Source of the DNA: Utricularia gibba
Lineage: Eukaryota; Streptophyta; Magnoliopsida; Lamiales; Lentibulariaceae
Assembly: GCA_002189035.1 (NCBI GenBank)
Contig: NEEC01000014.1
Location: 1,614,501-1,678,500 of the forward strand
Reading direction: 5' to 3'
Length of the DNA: 64,000 bases
Positions 1-12,298 of the stretch are shown here, piece by piece (the first letter of the stretch is position 1; each line of letters opens with the position of its first letter). A program made the position numbers and the translations under genes. A model generated the notes under the pieces. The model was not told where the DNA came from. It saw only the letters and a list, made by a program, of their open reading frames with translations, and made no database searches.

Positions 1-950
1 AACGGGGAAGATAAGTAAAGATATTCATGTTGAAGCAGATTGAGGGCTGCAGTCAGTAAATGTTTATAGTGTTTTGCTCTGAATCTAGTGGTTTTATAGG
101 TTCTGAGTTCCTTAGTCATCGAGTTTTAACTGAAGAAAGGCTTGACAGCTGCTTATATGCAATTTATCTACCAAGCGAACGACAAACACACAAGGGGTGT
201 CCTCTTGAAAGGAAAACAGGCAAGACTTTACATTATGTCAACTGTATGATTCAGTATGCAGACTTGTAACTAATTACTGCTGGTGTTGTGTGTCAAAAAC
301 TGCTTGTAACAAGTTTGGCTTGAAAAAGTTGCCATTTTTGAATCAATGTAGCTTTTTCTAGTTGCTGTTGCTTTACAATAAAAGTTCAAGTTGAGTGCAA
401 TTAGGCTAAAAAGTTTGATTATCAATCCAGGCCAACATGAGCTATGCAATCCGTCCCCACCAACATGGGCTTCGGTTGGAAACAATAATTTGGATATTGG
501 ATTGTTCTGAGGAACCAGTACTTTCTTTCATGAATTATAAACCATCCATGAAGATGGGCACGAACAGCAATGACCACACCATGCCATCCACCTGATTCTT
601 CCTAGGCCTTAATCCTCCACTCCAGCTGTCCCACTAAACTCAAAGAAGTTGAGGAAAACTCCATTGACTTGCTGTTCTACTGCGAAATGAAATGCTAAAT
701 TGATGAGCTGCAGCCCTGTAAGAAGATTCTCACCCTTATTTACAAATTACCAACTACCTTGAACCAGCACCAGTTCATCGTCATCCTATAGCACAAATAC
801 ATCTGCACGTATCATTATCTTGTTCAAGCATGGTGATATGAACGCACAGGACTAAATCAACATTGCAACTAATGAGGAATCGTAATATCATACTTTAGAT
901 ATGTGACAACGCACTCTCTAACAATGTTGCAAGATGAGCTGATTAAATCA
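1..950. other. left-edge stretch without a recognisable gene
   Basis: I see no recognisable coding region here. An AATAAA hexamer lies at about 377-382 on the + strand, so the first ~400 bases could be the 3' untranslated end of a + strand gene that starts outside the window. That reading is inference. The rest up to the pseudogene at 954 lies where the next intron and exons of that pseudogene should be, and I could not recognise any of them. Confidence 0.3.
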
Positions 951-953
951 TAC

Positions 954-1424
954 CTTGAAGTCAGGGATAGTCCTCTTCAAGAAATCTGGGTTCCGCTGGA
1001 AATCCGCATCAAAAATTGCCACAAACCCATAATCCTTAACATAACTCCAACTCAACACGAATTAGCAGCTGCGTAGATGAGTCATTTGAGTCGTCCAAGA
1101 CTCAATGAGAATTCTCTCTTTTAGCCAATCCAGATTACACCCAGCAGCATTTGATTGTTGATATGTCTAACAACAAATTCATGCAGGACTGAGTCATATG
1201 CAAAAACTAAAGAACTCCATGGGTTCTCCACATTTTCAACTTTTACAATAGATATGCCGAAGCGATGAGTGAAGTTCCCCTCCTTCTCATTACACATGGG
1301 AATCGGAACCGATACCATTGGGAAGACATATGCATCTCCGTCTCCGGCTTCAAGATAAATGTAGTCAATTTTAGGGATTATTCCCGAGTTTTATACAGAA
1401 GCAACCGAGACAAAGGAATAGCCT
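954..1424 (-). pseudogene. cellulose synthase-like C (CSLC) pseudogene fragment
   Basis: The minus strand carries the central part of a CSLC xyloglucan backbone glucan synthase in broken pieces. In order from 1424 downward I read a membrane segment (RLFLCLGCFCIK, then a stop), a piece with FPMVSVPIPMCNEKE (about 1325-1277), an unrelated insertion of roughly 110 bp, YQQSNAAGCNLDWLKERILI (about 1163-1104), a one-base shift, [13 protein letters not shown] (to about 1061), a deletion of some 30 family residues, then [20 protein letters not shown] running on to DFK. The last piece ends at 954 before a normal GT donor, at the place where CSLC genes carry an intron. The DAD metal-binding motif is still visible. 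No further exons were found at lower coordinates. In-frame stop, insertion, deletion and frameshift together make this a decayed copy. Confidence 0.85.
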
Positions 1425-1639
1425 ATACAAGATCCGAACGAAGACACAGCAATAGAAACCCTCTGATGCAGTCATAGAGCCGCGGTATCACGGCCGGGTT
1501 TCACATCAACGAGATTTTCATGGAGTTCCTACGCCCGGCAACCACATGCCGACAAAGCACGGCGGCCAGGGACAAAAATGCGGCTGCAATAGAGGTGCGG
1601 CACTTTCTGGGCTTTCAACTGCATAGCGGTGTTGTTTGG

Positions 1640-3300
1640 CCCAGGGCCAGATGTTAAAAATAATAAATTAATAGATTTTTCTAAACTCGAATAAAATTTT
1701 TATTTAATGATTTTTACAGAAATTCATTCATTAGGTAAATTTTTTTAAACCCATATAAAATTTATATTTAATAGTATATCATTAAAACGTCACTATTTAA
1801 ATATATTTTTTATTAATTTAAACAATTATAAATCATCTATCAAACACGTCATCATAAATAAATAATTATTTCATGGTTTATCTAAATCATATTAATTTTT
1901 TATAAGGTTAGGAAATACAATATCAGGTTGAAAAACTCTATTGCATCCCCTATACGGTGACTTAGATAATAATTTTCGAACAAATAATCCCACATCAAAA
2001 AATAAAAATAGAATAATTAATTATATAAAAAAATATTAATCATTAATAATTAATTGAGTTTAATGTATGCCCACACACATCGGTTTCCACTATATTTCGT
2101 ACACCGCTCGCGCCTCGAAGGCAGGCGGTGATGCGGCGGAGCGGTGGAGTGGAGTGGACTGGAAGCCCTCCGGAATCGGTTGGCTGGACGACAAGCGTGA
2201 ACCAGCTTTGCATTTCAGTCGCCTGCCTGATCTTCTTATATTTATGCAGCAAGATCCTGGTTTTATCTCCATACGAAGCACTGTTAAATTGAGGGTTACC
2301 GGTGTCCTGTCAAGGTGCGCCGGCGTTTTGGGTGGAAGCTTGAGAAGGGTAATCAGCAGCTGCAGCAGAGGATAATGCTACAATCAAATATCCCATACTT
2401 AAGGCATGTACAAGTGTATGTGGTTTGGAGATGGTCATCTGGAGCTGGATCAAAATGAAGTGAAGATGAAGAAACCTGATGGTGATGAAGAACAAGTGGA
2501 GTCACACTGCTGGTGACGTGTGGAGAAAGCGTCTCTTGGTGTTCTTTACGTGAAAAAGGAGCTGAGATGACTACAGAAATTGTCCACCTGGTTGAGTCCC
2601 CTTCCAAACAAAGACCTGTGAAGCTGATCTCATACCATTCTCCAAAGGCCTACGCAATTTTTTGGCCCACCCCTCGGAATGTACATTCCATCACTTTACA
2701 GTAACTGAGAGTTCCACTGAAGCAATCAATATTAAGAAGCAATGAAAGCATGATCATGTGACCTGGTGACAAAAATGAGTTGTTTAATTTACAGCTGCTT
2801 TGAGTTGTAGGAGGAACAAGAGTCAACAGAGATTGGATAAAGGTTTGGACAAAAGATTTGGTGATGTCCACCCCATGGCATTGCTCTCTGGCCACAGCCT
2901 CATGTTTAAACAAAAAAAGGTAGCATAAACAAACCACCACCACTTTCAACATCTGACAGACTGCACCGCCTTCTGACAAAAATGTCGACTTGCACTCTCT
3001 CTGCCTGAGAAACGTATTTTATTCCTATACATCCATCATCTCCGTACGTGTTCTTCGATGCTTTGATGCAAAAACATTGATTCAAAGTATACAATGAGCT
3101 ATAGTATCATTTGATTGGTCGATTTTAGCATCAATCGTTGAAGGAAAAAAATGAAGGAATCATGAATCGTGATTAAAGCAGCAATCAAAGAACCCCCTCG
3201 AACACTGAGCCACAACAAAAGAGAGACCTGCAAATGTTGGGAGTACAACACGAGAAATTAAGCTGTTAAAGCTGAATAGCACACAATGCATCTTAGTTAT
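1640..3300. other. intergenic stretch, AT-rich at the left
   Basis: From about 1640 to 2060 the sequence is almost only A and T with short A/T runs. From 2060 to 3300 the composition is mixed and a few open frames of 60-110 codons exist on both strands. None has a family signature, a convincing start or splice pattern. The right part probably holds the 3' untranslated region of the KNOX gene, whose stop codon is at 3357. Confidence 0.4.
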
Positions 3301-3356
3301 GGTTTGAATTGAAGGAAGCCATGGGAACTGAGGCGTGCTATCAGAATGAGGGTGAA

Positions 3357-5551
3357 TTAAGGAGCGAGCCTGTAAGGGCCTTCTCCCAGGTAATGGCCGT
3401 CCATGTAAAGGGTCGGATTCTGGGGATGATGGAATCCATCCATCACCATGAACTGCATATCTTCCGAGGGCTTCCAGTGTCGTTTCCTCTGATTAATGAA
3501 CCAGTTGTTGATCTGCTTCTGATCCAATCCGGTAGCCTCCGCCAACGCCACCTTCTCGGATTCCTGCACAGGCGAATGCTAAATAAAGAGATTGCATTGC
3601 TGTGATCGCAGCTGATGGTAGAGCTTACCGAAGGATAAGGCCATTTGTAGTGCAACTCCCACCAGCTGAGAAGCTTCTGCCGGGCTTCTTTAGGAAGCTT
3701 ACCCTTCTTTTTCTTCTTCGAAAGCTCTTGTCTGAGGCTACTGAGATATCCACTGTACTTCCTAAGAAGATGGTTCTTGAGCTCACGATCTTCCGCTCGA
3801 GGGTCGATCCCTGGGACACCTCCTGCTTCCACGCCGACGCTGTTTTCTTGATCATCATCAGATGAACCACCCCCGACGCTGTTATCATCTTCGTTTTGTA
3901 CACCAAGATAAAAGCAAAAAAAGAGTCAAGTTCAGGTAGCAGTAGTAGTAATCTGAGTGAGAGATTACTGAAAGAAATCAAGGATCAATTTCACATGATC
4001 ACTTACACTTTGTTTGCGAACACAAGAAATAGAATAAATGACATCAGATCCGACAAGCGATTAGGTCTCAGGGACGATGTAGCACAAGGAGATGAACAGT
4101 GTCCTATGATTCCCACATACCCACTTCACTTGCACACACTTTAACTCTATTAACCAATTCTTTTTTTCACCAACACCTAGAAAAACAGGGAACCTTAATA
4201 TTCTTTGAACTGGTGTTGGCTTTCTAAACCCTATACGACTTTCCTGAAATTAGGTATTCAACATTCAAGGTGTTATACTTGAAAGAAACTGGAGCTCAGA
4301 AGTTAAATTCAAAGAATCATATGAATGTAAATAAGGTTCAGTTTCGGGAAGAGGTGTGACTGACTTCACTTGGAAAGCTGTGCCCTCGTGGTTTAGGGTT
4401 TTGTTTTTTGCTCAGTAGGCATCAGTGTAAAAACACTAAAACAGAGAAGCTGCCAGCGAACTCTCGTTCTCCGTTGGAAATACCAAACGCCTGAAAAACT
4501 TATTCACTGTAATCAATGCTAAAATTTCCAAAAAAAAAAAAACCCCCCCGCCACAGCCACACCGGCGCCACCGTCAACCTCTCAATAGTAGAAAAAAAAA
4601 AAACACAACTGGGTCTGCGTCTTTTTAAGTAATCTACAATTCTAGCTTGTCCTGAGAAACACCCAGAAAAGAATGTTCGTATTTTTAGTTATATTTAAAC
4701 TGAAGATGAAGTTTCGTACCGGAGTTGAAACCTCGAGTCGGAGCAGTTGTGAGCATACTGAGCTGCGTTTCGACACGGCGCATGAACTCCATGGCTTCCT
4801 GCAGAGGCCTAGTCAATTCCTCCCGATACTTCACCAGCATATCGTAGTAAGCTTCCTGATAACGGAGCAAACAAATTGGAGCGAGTTTTATTTTAGAACT
4901 CGAGTTGCCAATAATAACTACCATGAATTGATCTAGCTCTGGATCCTTGGAATTGCCATCGCTATCTCTGTTGGCGCCCCGATGCCACGCTTCGAAATCT
5001 TGCCGGACTTGAGCAAGGCGCGCCACCACCTCGGGGGGAGCCCCCACCTTCAATATCGTGGTCGTTACCACAATGTAATCATAAAGTAGAAGTAACTGTA
5101 GAGAGACAAAAAGAGAACGGGTTTCTCAGAGTAAGACCTTGTGGCAATCCATGTAGGCTTCAAGGAGATTGGAGTACTGGGGATGTGCAACAATCTTCGC
5201 TTTAACAGCATCAGCCTGAAAAAGTTCAACTGGCTGCCGTTGAGCCGATGAAGCTGCGTAATGGAATTTATCAGTGTTATTGTTATATGAAAACCCAGGT
5301 TCGGTTATGACGGTGTGGTGCTGCGATTGATCGAAACAGACACCTAATCCCCCGAACTCTAACTGGTGGAGATGATCGCCGCCGGATCCCGGAGACACTC
5401 TCCCCTGGAATGGGAGAGACGAGGAGCTGGGAGCAACAACCGGACCTCCTCCGGCAGTGTACACAAAACCGGCTCGTGAATAATTATTGTTGTCACTATT
5501 ATTATTATTCACGTTTTCGGTGAGATGCGAAGGATGAGTGTATCCCTCCAT
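3357..5551 (-). CDS. KNAT1: class I KNOX homeodomain transcription factor, KNAT1/BREVIPEDICELLUS type
   Basis: This is a TALE homeodomain transcription factor that acts in the nucleus to maintain meristem and internode cell fate, normally with BELL-family partners. Five exons give 380 residues: 5551-5138, 5047-4922, 4855-4720, 3888-3629 and 3563-3357, all with GT/AG borders. Exon 1 encodes an Asn-, Ser- and Gly-rich leader beginning MEGYTHPSH and the start of KNOX1 ([20 protein letters not shown]). Exons 2 and 3 complete KNOX1/KNOX2 ([30 protein letters not shown]). Exon 4 holds the ELK domain ([20 protein letters not shown]). Exons 4 and 5 hold the homeodomain with the TALE sequence and helix 3 ([15 protein letters not shown]). 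The C-terminus, [15 protein letters not shown], resembles KNAT1/BP and is unlike STM. The ATG at 5551 was chosen because the frame upstream has only a TTG. No breaks were seen. Confidence 0.95.
4530..4549. repeat. poly-A/poly-C run in KNOX intron 3
   Basis: A run of about 13 A is followed directly by 7 C inside the long third KNOX intron. It is a simple homopolymer junction, prone to length miscalls. Confidence 0.8.
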
Positions 5552-8500
5552 CGCGACAGATCGCAAAATCCAAAAACTTCTTCAAAACCCTATAATAAAA
5601 AACGAAGAGGGATCTCCTTCTGCTGCAACTGCTACTACCTGTTTGGTTTCTTCTTCAATCCTGCAAACAGCAAACGAAAGAAGGATCAGAACTTGGCATT
5701 TGCCCTTCTTCCATCCACAGCAAGAAAATCTTGGGACATCTTGCCTTATCAACTGAAAACATCCGGGAAAAGAAAAGAGAAAGCCAACGACTAAGAACTG
5801 AAATGAAAGCATAGGGAAGACGCGAAGACCTCAGATGGGGCTGCAGCCGACGAGGCTGGAAGTGGTGGAGGAGACGAGTGGAAAAGCTTCTTCTTCATGA
5901 GGACGACAAGACCTTCTCTCATGGTTGCAGTTGCAGGATAAATAATACATGAAATTCCCCCTCTCCCCATCCCACGTATTCTTTATATCTAAAATACACA
6001 TTCCCTTACTTTCGTCATACGAAATATTTCTGCATGTCTTATGTAAACCTTTATTACAACTAGTTTTTTAAGGGTACGGACTCATTTTTTTGTTTAAAAA
6101 TTTCCACTTGACATAATTCTTATTGCTAATTTAGCATTACGTTGATGGTACAACAATACGTTAATTATATATGTGAATTATATTAGAAAAGATTAAATTC
6201 AATTGATTATTAGTTATTTATAATTTCTTATGTATTATTTAATCTTGTAATTTTCAATAGTAGGATAAAAAAAATAGGACAGAACGCATGTGTGATGGAT
6301 AAGGTTTGTTCGTCTTAGCTCTCTGTGTACTAGGGTTTGATCGGGGAGGATAGATTCATCATTTCACAGAAGCGAGCTCCCGGACATTTCGCGCCCCACT
6401 GGGTCCCACAGATAAAGGGCACGGGGGGTGACAGTCGTTATCAGTCACCCCTCCCCGCCCCCTCTTCTTTATCTTTCTCTGCTTGTTCTGTCCGTCCATT
6501 TCAATCAAACTTTTTCGGGTTTTTTTTTATTGCTCCAGCTTTCAATACGAGACGTCGTCCTTTCATCACACAAAAAGCTATACATGGTCTTCGAAGTTTT
6601 CCTTCTTTCAAAAATAAAAAATGGAAACAGATTTTATATTGAAAAGAGTTAAAAAAATGATAATAATTGGAGAGATTATTACAAGACAAGAGCAGCCAGC
6701 ATTGAAGCTATGGAGCATCACAGCGTTCTGGTTGGTTGAAGTTGTCTGTTTTCAGTTTGACAAAAGCCCTCGTACACGCACCGCTGTCCAGTCTTGAAGC
6801 TGGATTGTGTTACCCATTTCTGTTCACCTTCTTTCTGTGTTAAAATAATAATAAAAAAGCTTGCTCTCTGGAAGCAACCCCATGGCACTAAGTCCGCATC
6901 CTGTGGCGGGTAAGTAAAAGATGAACAGAAGATGATGGCTTTGTTTTATGACGTCTTCTCCGTAATTACTCAGTTTTTGGACTTTTGCACTGTAATCACC
7001 AAAAGAAATTGCGGACGACGGCAGTTCAAGTACAAGGCCAGGTATTTGGAGTGAGACGGGTGACCAATCCCATGGTCTGGCTCCGGCGCTCCGTCAGTCG
7101 GGCTTGGGAAAGCAAGCTAAGTTACTGCCGTCAATGCTCGTGTTGCTGTAGGTTTAACTCTGGAAAAAAGGGGGGGTTTTCTGAACCAAAACGGGCCCTG
7201 TGATGCAATTATTGCTATTAATTTGGAGAGGAAAATTGATGGGTGAACTATACGAAGACGATGATGGAGTCGGGGAGCATGGAACGACAGGCAGAGGTTG
7301 TAACGAGGCCCACTTAACTGAAGGAAACCCACGTTGCCCCAGTCTCCCCTTCCCTCGTTGAGCTGCCCTGCCGCCGGTGGGTCTGCTGTCATCACATCAG
7401 ATTGGACGGCGGGCCACCGCCATAATTCCTCACCGCACTATCACCTTCTTGTATACATAGACAGACAGCTTTCAATGCAAAGATATTATTATTTCTCACA
7501 TGATTAGTTGTAAGTTAAGTTGTTTGTACATACATAATAATTTCTGCTTTTTTGTCATCGAAATCTTCTTAGAATGTACCTGTTACTAAACTAATTTTGC
7601 AAGTGTTCTCCTTTCCGGATCTAAGCTCTTGTAAAATTATGCTCGGGTGATCATATTGACATCACAACCCCACTGGCTGCAGCACGTCGAGTGACGATAT
7701 CTGCGTGTAGATGCAGTTATTCCACCATCTGCCACAATGCAAAACGACAGAAGTGATTGAAAAAGCCCTAAACCCCCTCCCTGATAACATCAGTGATCTG
7801 ATGTTCCCTGATCCACGAAAGGCTCAGTCTTTCCAAGGATTTGTTGACAAAAGTCTCGGGAGTGCCTGTTTTCGTTTTTTACTTTTTCACGCATCATTCA
7901 TTCTAGGGCTCTAGGAACTAATCAGCAATGCCATAGGTTAAAGATGGGGTTTTTATTCACACCAATTCGTGACTCTGTGGGCATGGCAATCTTGGTTTGT
8001 GCCTCAGTAAAAGTGGCATGTTTTTGACCATTCTCTTCTGCTGTTTTGCTTCGAATGTGGGCTTGAGTGGATAGATTCAAGAAGTACAAGGTGGAGTTCT
8101 GTCAGCCACAAACGTCAAATCCGGAAGCTAAGTTTCCACACACACATCATGCTCATGATCTTCCTTAGCCCTCAACCAACCCCACCGATCCAGCCAGCCA
8201 AAACCCAACTCCTCTTTTTTAAACAACACGCATCCTCTAAACTAATAACGCCAATTTATTGCAGGCACCAGAGGGTGTGAACTTTGAAGCCTCAGCATCA
8301 CACTTCAAATGAGGCTCAATGCCATTAAACTATCAAAACCAGAGCAAATCAAATCATTAACGCTATGAACCACCCATCTGTATAGTTTACAGATTGGAGG
8401 CTCTCTGCTCTCAGCTTCTTGGTTCAGATGGAATGGGCACAAGAGTGTGCATGGACGAGTTCGAGTTCCGATTGGCATGAACCATACCATGCATTATAGA

Positions 8501-10470
8501 GACTTCATCTTTAATGTATATTCTTATATCGAAATATAAAATTGAAATAATTAAGTATATAATAAATTAAAAATCAATACTAATGATTGTACCTAATGTT
8601 TATTTGATATATGTCGAGCACCTACTTCGCCGCAAAGCAATGCTCAATTACATGCTAATGACATAGGGGAAGAAAGCGAGCCTGAACTGGAAACCGATGC
8701 AGCAAGGAGAAGCGGTTGATTGCGGGGCCCATTGGGCCTGCCCGAAACCGCTTTCCCGTTGGGCCTCCTATATTTACAGTTTATATTAGTGTGGGACCAA
8801 CCGTATTAATGTTATCGTTTCATTTTAAGAATTTTTCGGATTATTTATGATCATTTCTAACATAAGATTAAGATTAAAAAAATACATATAGAAGTCAAGT
8901 TTAGAATATAATGAGTAAACTTTATGTAATAGTAGGAAATATCTGATTTAACCTTGTTGGTAACTAACTAAAGAAGTCAACCTTCAAAAAATTTGGACTC
9001 TTTCATTCATCTTTAACAAAAAAGTCGGGTATCTACCCAATTATCTTAAAAGTTCTCATGGAAGATCACTTATTCGAAATTTCACCAAATTCTTTAGCTT
9101 TCATGTTTTTGTACCATCATATATAATATTTTCAATCGTTATAGATTCATCAAATTTTTTTAGCTTTCACGTTTTTTGTATCATCATATATAATGTTTTC
9201 TATATTGTTTGGGACTATGAAACACTTCTATTTGTTGGTAACAACAATGATAATCGTTCTTTCATGTACAAAGCTTGCCCAGATATGAATGGGAGATGAT
9301 TATGATAGGAATATTATGCATGGATAATGTTTTCTATGATATTTCTTTTGTATTGGTTAACACGCAAAGTTCTTATTGTATTCACAACATAAATTATGCT
9401 CCAGACATTATTGTAATGTTGAATACAAAGTCACCACTTGACAACGGTTTGCCCGTCACTTCAATGCTGCGTAGAAAGGGATTTGCCCTAAATAATTCTT
9501 CTTGTTTGAGTGTGAAAGGTGGCCCGTCATAAGTTATGAGTGTTTCAAAATTTTGAACTTGCATGTTTATGGAAGTTGAATTTATCATCATCGATCAGAA
9601 TTGTAAGAAAGATTCCATTAACAGTTTGATTGGGTTCTATCATAACATGGAATCCCATATCATAAAATCAATTTGAAATAATCAATTATATAAGAAATTA
9701 TAAATTATTAATAATCGTTTGAATTTAATTTTTTATATTATAATTATTGTTTTTTATGTACTTGAAATTAACGGGTGCTCCATTCTATCCTAAATTTCAA
9801 CAGTTTACATGATGATGTGGGAGTGTCTGATTGAGTGTGGTGATGGTCTGATTATCTGGGACGACGTCCCATGAAACCTAGTTCTCGATTTCGTTGAGGC
9901 CATGCCAATGAAAGATGAAGGAAATGTCTTTATGGAAGGGGGTGTTTTGATTCTGTTTGATGGGGTTTATCTACCACCCTAAGGCCCCTCCAACAGGCTC
10001 CTATCCCTCGTCCCATGTTTCATAAATACCCACTTCGCCATTTCTGTTTGATTGACGTCTTCTTTAAGGAAAAAAACTACAATTCTGTCATGAAAGAATG
10101 TATGGTTGAGCACTGAAAGCACGGCCTTTGCGTGGATTTGCAAGCAAAAATATAACGTTTCTTTAGATATCTACCAGCCAGGGGCCCTACGGGTAGCGGG
10201 ATCCCTGATACAGAAAGAAAGAAAGCTGCTAGCTACGAGGTCTCACCCATCCCCTTGCATTTTCAAGTGTATTATCTCGCACAAAACGATGGCTGTCTGC
10301 CCGTTTGTGTGGTGGTGCACATAATTTAGTGGCACACAATGTAAAGTATTGGCTCATTGTGATGTTGATGTGTCTGTGTGTGGACAAATATCACACAGAT
10401 AATTGGAGAGTTGAGTGTGTAGGGGACTATGTAGTCTGTCGACTGTACCTAACTATTTAATGCATTGGGA
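5552..10470. other. long gene-free stretch upstream of KNOX
   Basis: I found no gene here. The first few hundred bases should hold the KNOX 5' leader and promoter. Short open frames up to about 100 codons occur but show no family signature or splice logic. Composition alternates between mixed blocks (6300-8500) and AT-rich blocks (6050-6280, 8510-9780). A degenerate tandem repeat at 9081-9200 is listed separately. Confidence 0.4.
9081..9200. repeat. two imperfect ~54-bp direct repeats
   Basis: Positions 9081-9133 and 9146-9200 are near copies. Each starts TTCAYCAAAT, continues through TTTAGCTTTCAYGTTTTT and ends with CATCATATATAAT followed by TTTC. They differ by a few substitutions and one-base length changes and are separated by about 12 bp. 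The block is non-coding and AT-rich. No function is evident. Confidence 0.75.
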
Positions 10471-10474
10471 ACTT

Positions 10475-10481
10475 TTATAAA
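10475..10481 (+). promoter_or_regulatory. possible TATA box of the EPFL2-like gene
   Basis: TTATAAA lies about 205 bp upstream of the ATG at 10687. A leader of about 170-180 bp would follow, which is reasonable for a plant gene. No transcript evidence is available. Confidence 0.35.
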
Positions 10482-10686
10482 CTCTGCGTTCGCATGGGAC
10501 AAGCGTGCAGCTATTTCTTCCTCCACGGCTCCCTTTCTTTACTTTGTTTGAAGGATGCGATGCACACATCCCTCTCTTCCATTTTGCTATCCATCGATTT
10601 CCTCTGCAATTGATCGGCCTCCTCTATTCTTCTCTTCATTTGTGTCCGAACCTTCTGCTGCCTGGACAAGTTGCTGTTGAGGTTCC

Positions 10687-11192
10687 ATGGAAGGAACCAG
10701 AAGAAGCAAACTCATCTACCACCTCATTCTTCTGCTTTGCACCTCAGCTATTCTTTTCATGGCTCAAGGTAACCAATCAGTTCCGATGTGAAATGCTGTT
10801 GTTCTTGTTTTTCGACTCAACCTCCATTAGTGAAACGCAATTTTCAGGTAGGCATCTTCATGTAGTCCCCCAAACCACCATGGTAAGCAAGGAATGGCTT
10901 TCTTTGTTTGTTTTCTGATAAAGCAGTAAAGACTCGAAGTGATTTGCAAATGCAGGAGATGAAGAAAATGAGGGTATTGATAGGATCAAGGCCTCCCAGA
11001 TGCGATAGGCACAAATGTGCTCCTGGCGGTGGCCATTGTGAGGCAGTTCAAGTTCCCATCACGCCATCCACACTGAAGCAGCAACAGCAGCAGCAGCGGA
11101 ACCTCGGACACTACACCAGACAAGAAGTCCTGGATTACAAACCCATGGCTTGGAAGTGCAGATGTGGGAACTTCTACCTCAATCCATGGTAG
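10687..11192 (+). CDS. EPFL2: EPIDERMAL PATTERNING FACTOR-LIKE secreted peptide, EPFL2 type
   Basis: The product is a small secreted cysteine-rich signal of the EPF/EPFL family. Members bind ERECTA-family receptors at the plasma membrane and steer organ growth and margin shape. Three exons, 10687-10768, 10848-10882 and 10956-11192, join in phase to give 117 residues. Residues 1-27 are a signal peptide (HLILLLCTSAILFMAQG). A short exon (GRHLHVVPQTTM) precedes the mature part, which contains IGSRPPRC, GHCEAVQVP and a C-terminus with YKPMAWKCRCGNFYLNPW. The loop between holds a run of six Gln. The GHCEAVQVP and YKPMxWKCxCG segments point to EPFL2 (EPFL1-3 group). The stretch APGGGHC lacks the cysteine that I expect before GHC, leaving five cysteines in the mature part, an odd number for this fold. 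Confidence 0.88.
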
Positions 11193-12298
11193 AACAACCC
11201 AGTAGCGGGAATCACAGATAGAATTCGAGACTCCATTAGAGTGTCGTTATATGATACCAGAGTCTAATCAGAGTCTTGGCTTGGCCTTCTTCATTTCCAC
11301 CCCACCACCTCATTTCTTTGATTTCACCGGCCGACGCAATCTCCCCGCCCGCACGTGAGTGAAATTTAAGGCAACTCCGGGGAAACTTAATTTATTGCAG
11401 CAGATGTAAAAAGTAGATGTCAGTGAATGGTCTGAACTCTGAAGGAAGGAAACTTCCTGAAGTATATTTACTCACTGATGCAAGGATCATCAATGGCGAC
11501 ATCTGATTCACAAGAAAAAAAAACATTAACGTAAGAATCACCAAAAAAGATGTGTGAACGCTTCTTTTGAGGCCGGGCCTACAACACACTGAATGCGTCA
11601 GTTTTAACTGCCAACCGAAAGCAGGAAAAATAAATCCACTTCATACTGTAAAGTTTTTTTTTATGTTCAGAGTAGACGAGGACTTTCTATCACGGATGTA
11701 AAACTATGTTTAAGTTTGAGTTTTATACTATAATATAATTAATAATATACTTAATTTATTTTTATTTAGATAAATATTGATTATATAGTTAAACTTAAAA
11801 TTTGTTTGATACATAAATTTTGAATATATGTGTTTAAAATAATATGATGTTTGATAAATAAAATAGAAATACCTATTATAGAGCACTCGTGTATTGTTAA
11901 ACTGTTATACCAAATATATATTGTTATCAACACAAGGATGTTTAAACAATTAAACCAACTTACTGAACACCCCATAAGTGTAATCTAAAAGAATTAATCA
12001 AACTTGATCCATCGGATTTATATTTTTTAAAATAAGAATATTTTTAAATTTTTAATATTTTAATATAAAAATAATTAATATTTAATAATAAAACTATTTA
12101 CCCTTTTGAAGATCTGCTTATTGCAAAATATGGTGGCATACGTGGGCTTGTGTATGGGCTTCTGAATGGTGGGCCACGCGCTTGGGCTCATTGTATGCAG
12201 CTCCATTTCCATTCTGCTCATCTGGCGTCTTATCAACACACTCGCGTTTTTTTAGCACTCAGGCTTCTCACTCACCAAAGAGCTTATCTTCAGAGGGG
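11193..12298. other. intergenic, AT-rich from 11640 to 12110
   Basis: No gene is visible. The 11640-12110 part is extremely AT-rich and contains several TTTGATA/TATCAAA-like words typical of degraded plant miniature elements, but I could not define element ends. The last 180 bp should hold the PSRP6 promoter and leader. Confidence 0.35.

Noticed and set aside
2650-2979. Minus-strand open frame of 109 codons with a hydrophobic start
   Set aside because: No ATG-led family match, splice logic or promoter was seen; it lies where the KNOX 3' flank is expected.
9275-9591. Possible transposon coding remnant on both strands
   Set aside because: The frames show no reverse-transcriptase, integrase or transposase motif.
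12182-12298. Upstream in-frame extension of PSRP6
   Set aside because: The extension adds 39 residues with no family match; the ATG at 12299 gives the expected length and a normal transit peptide.
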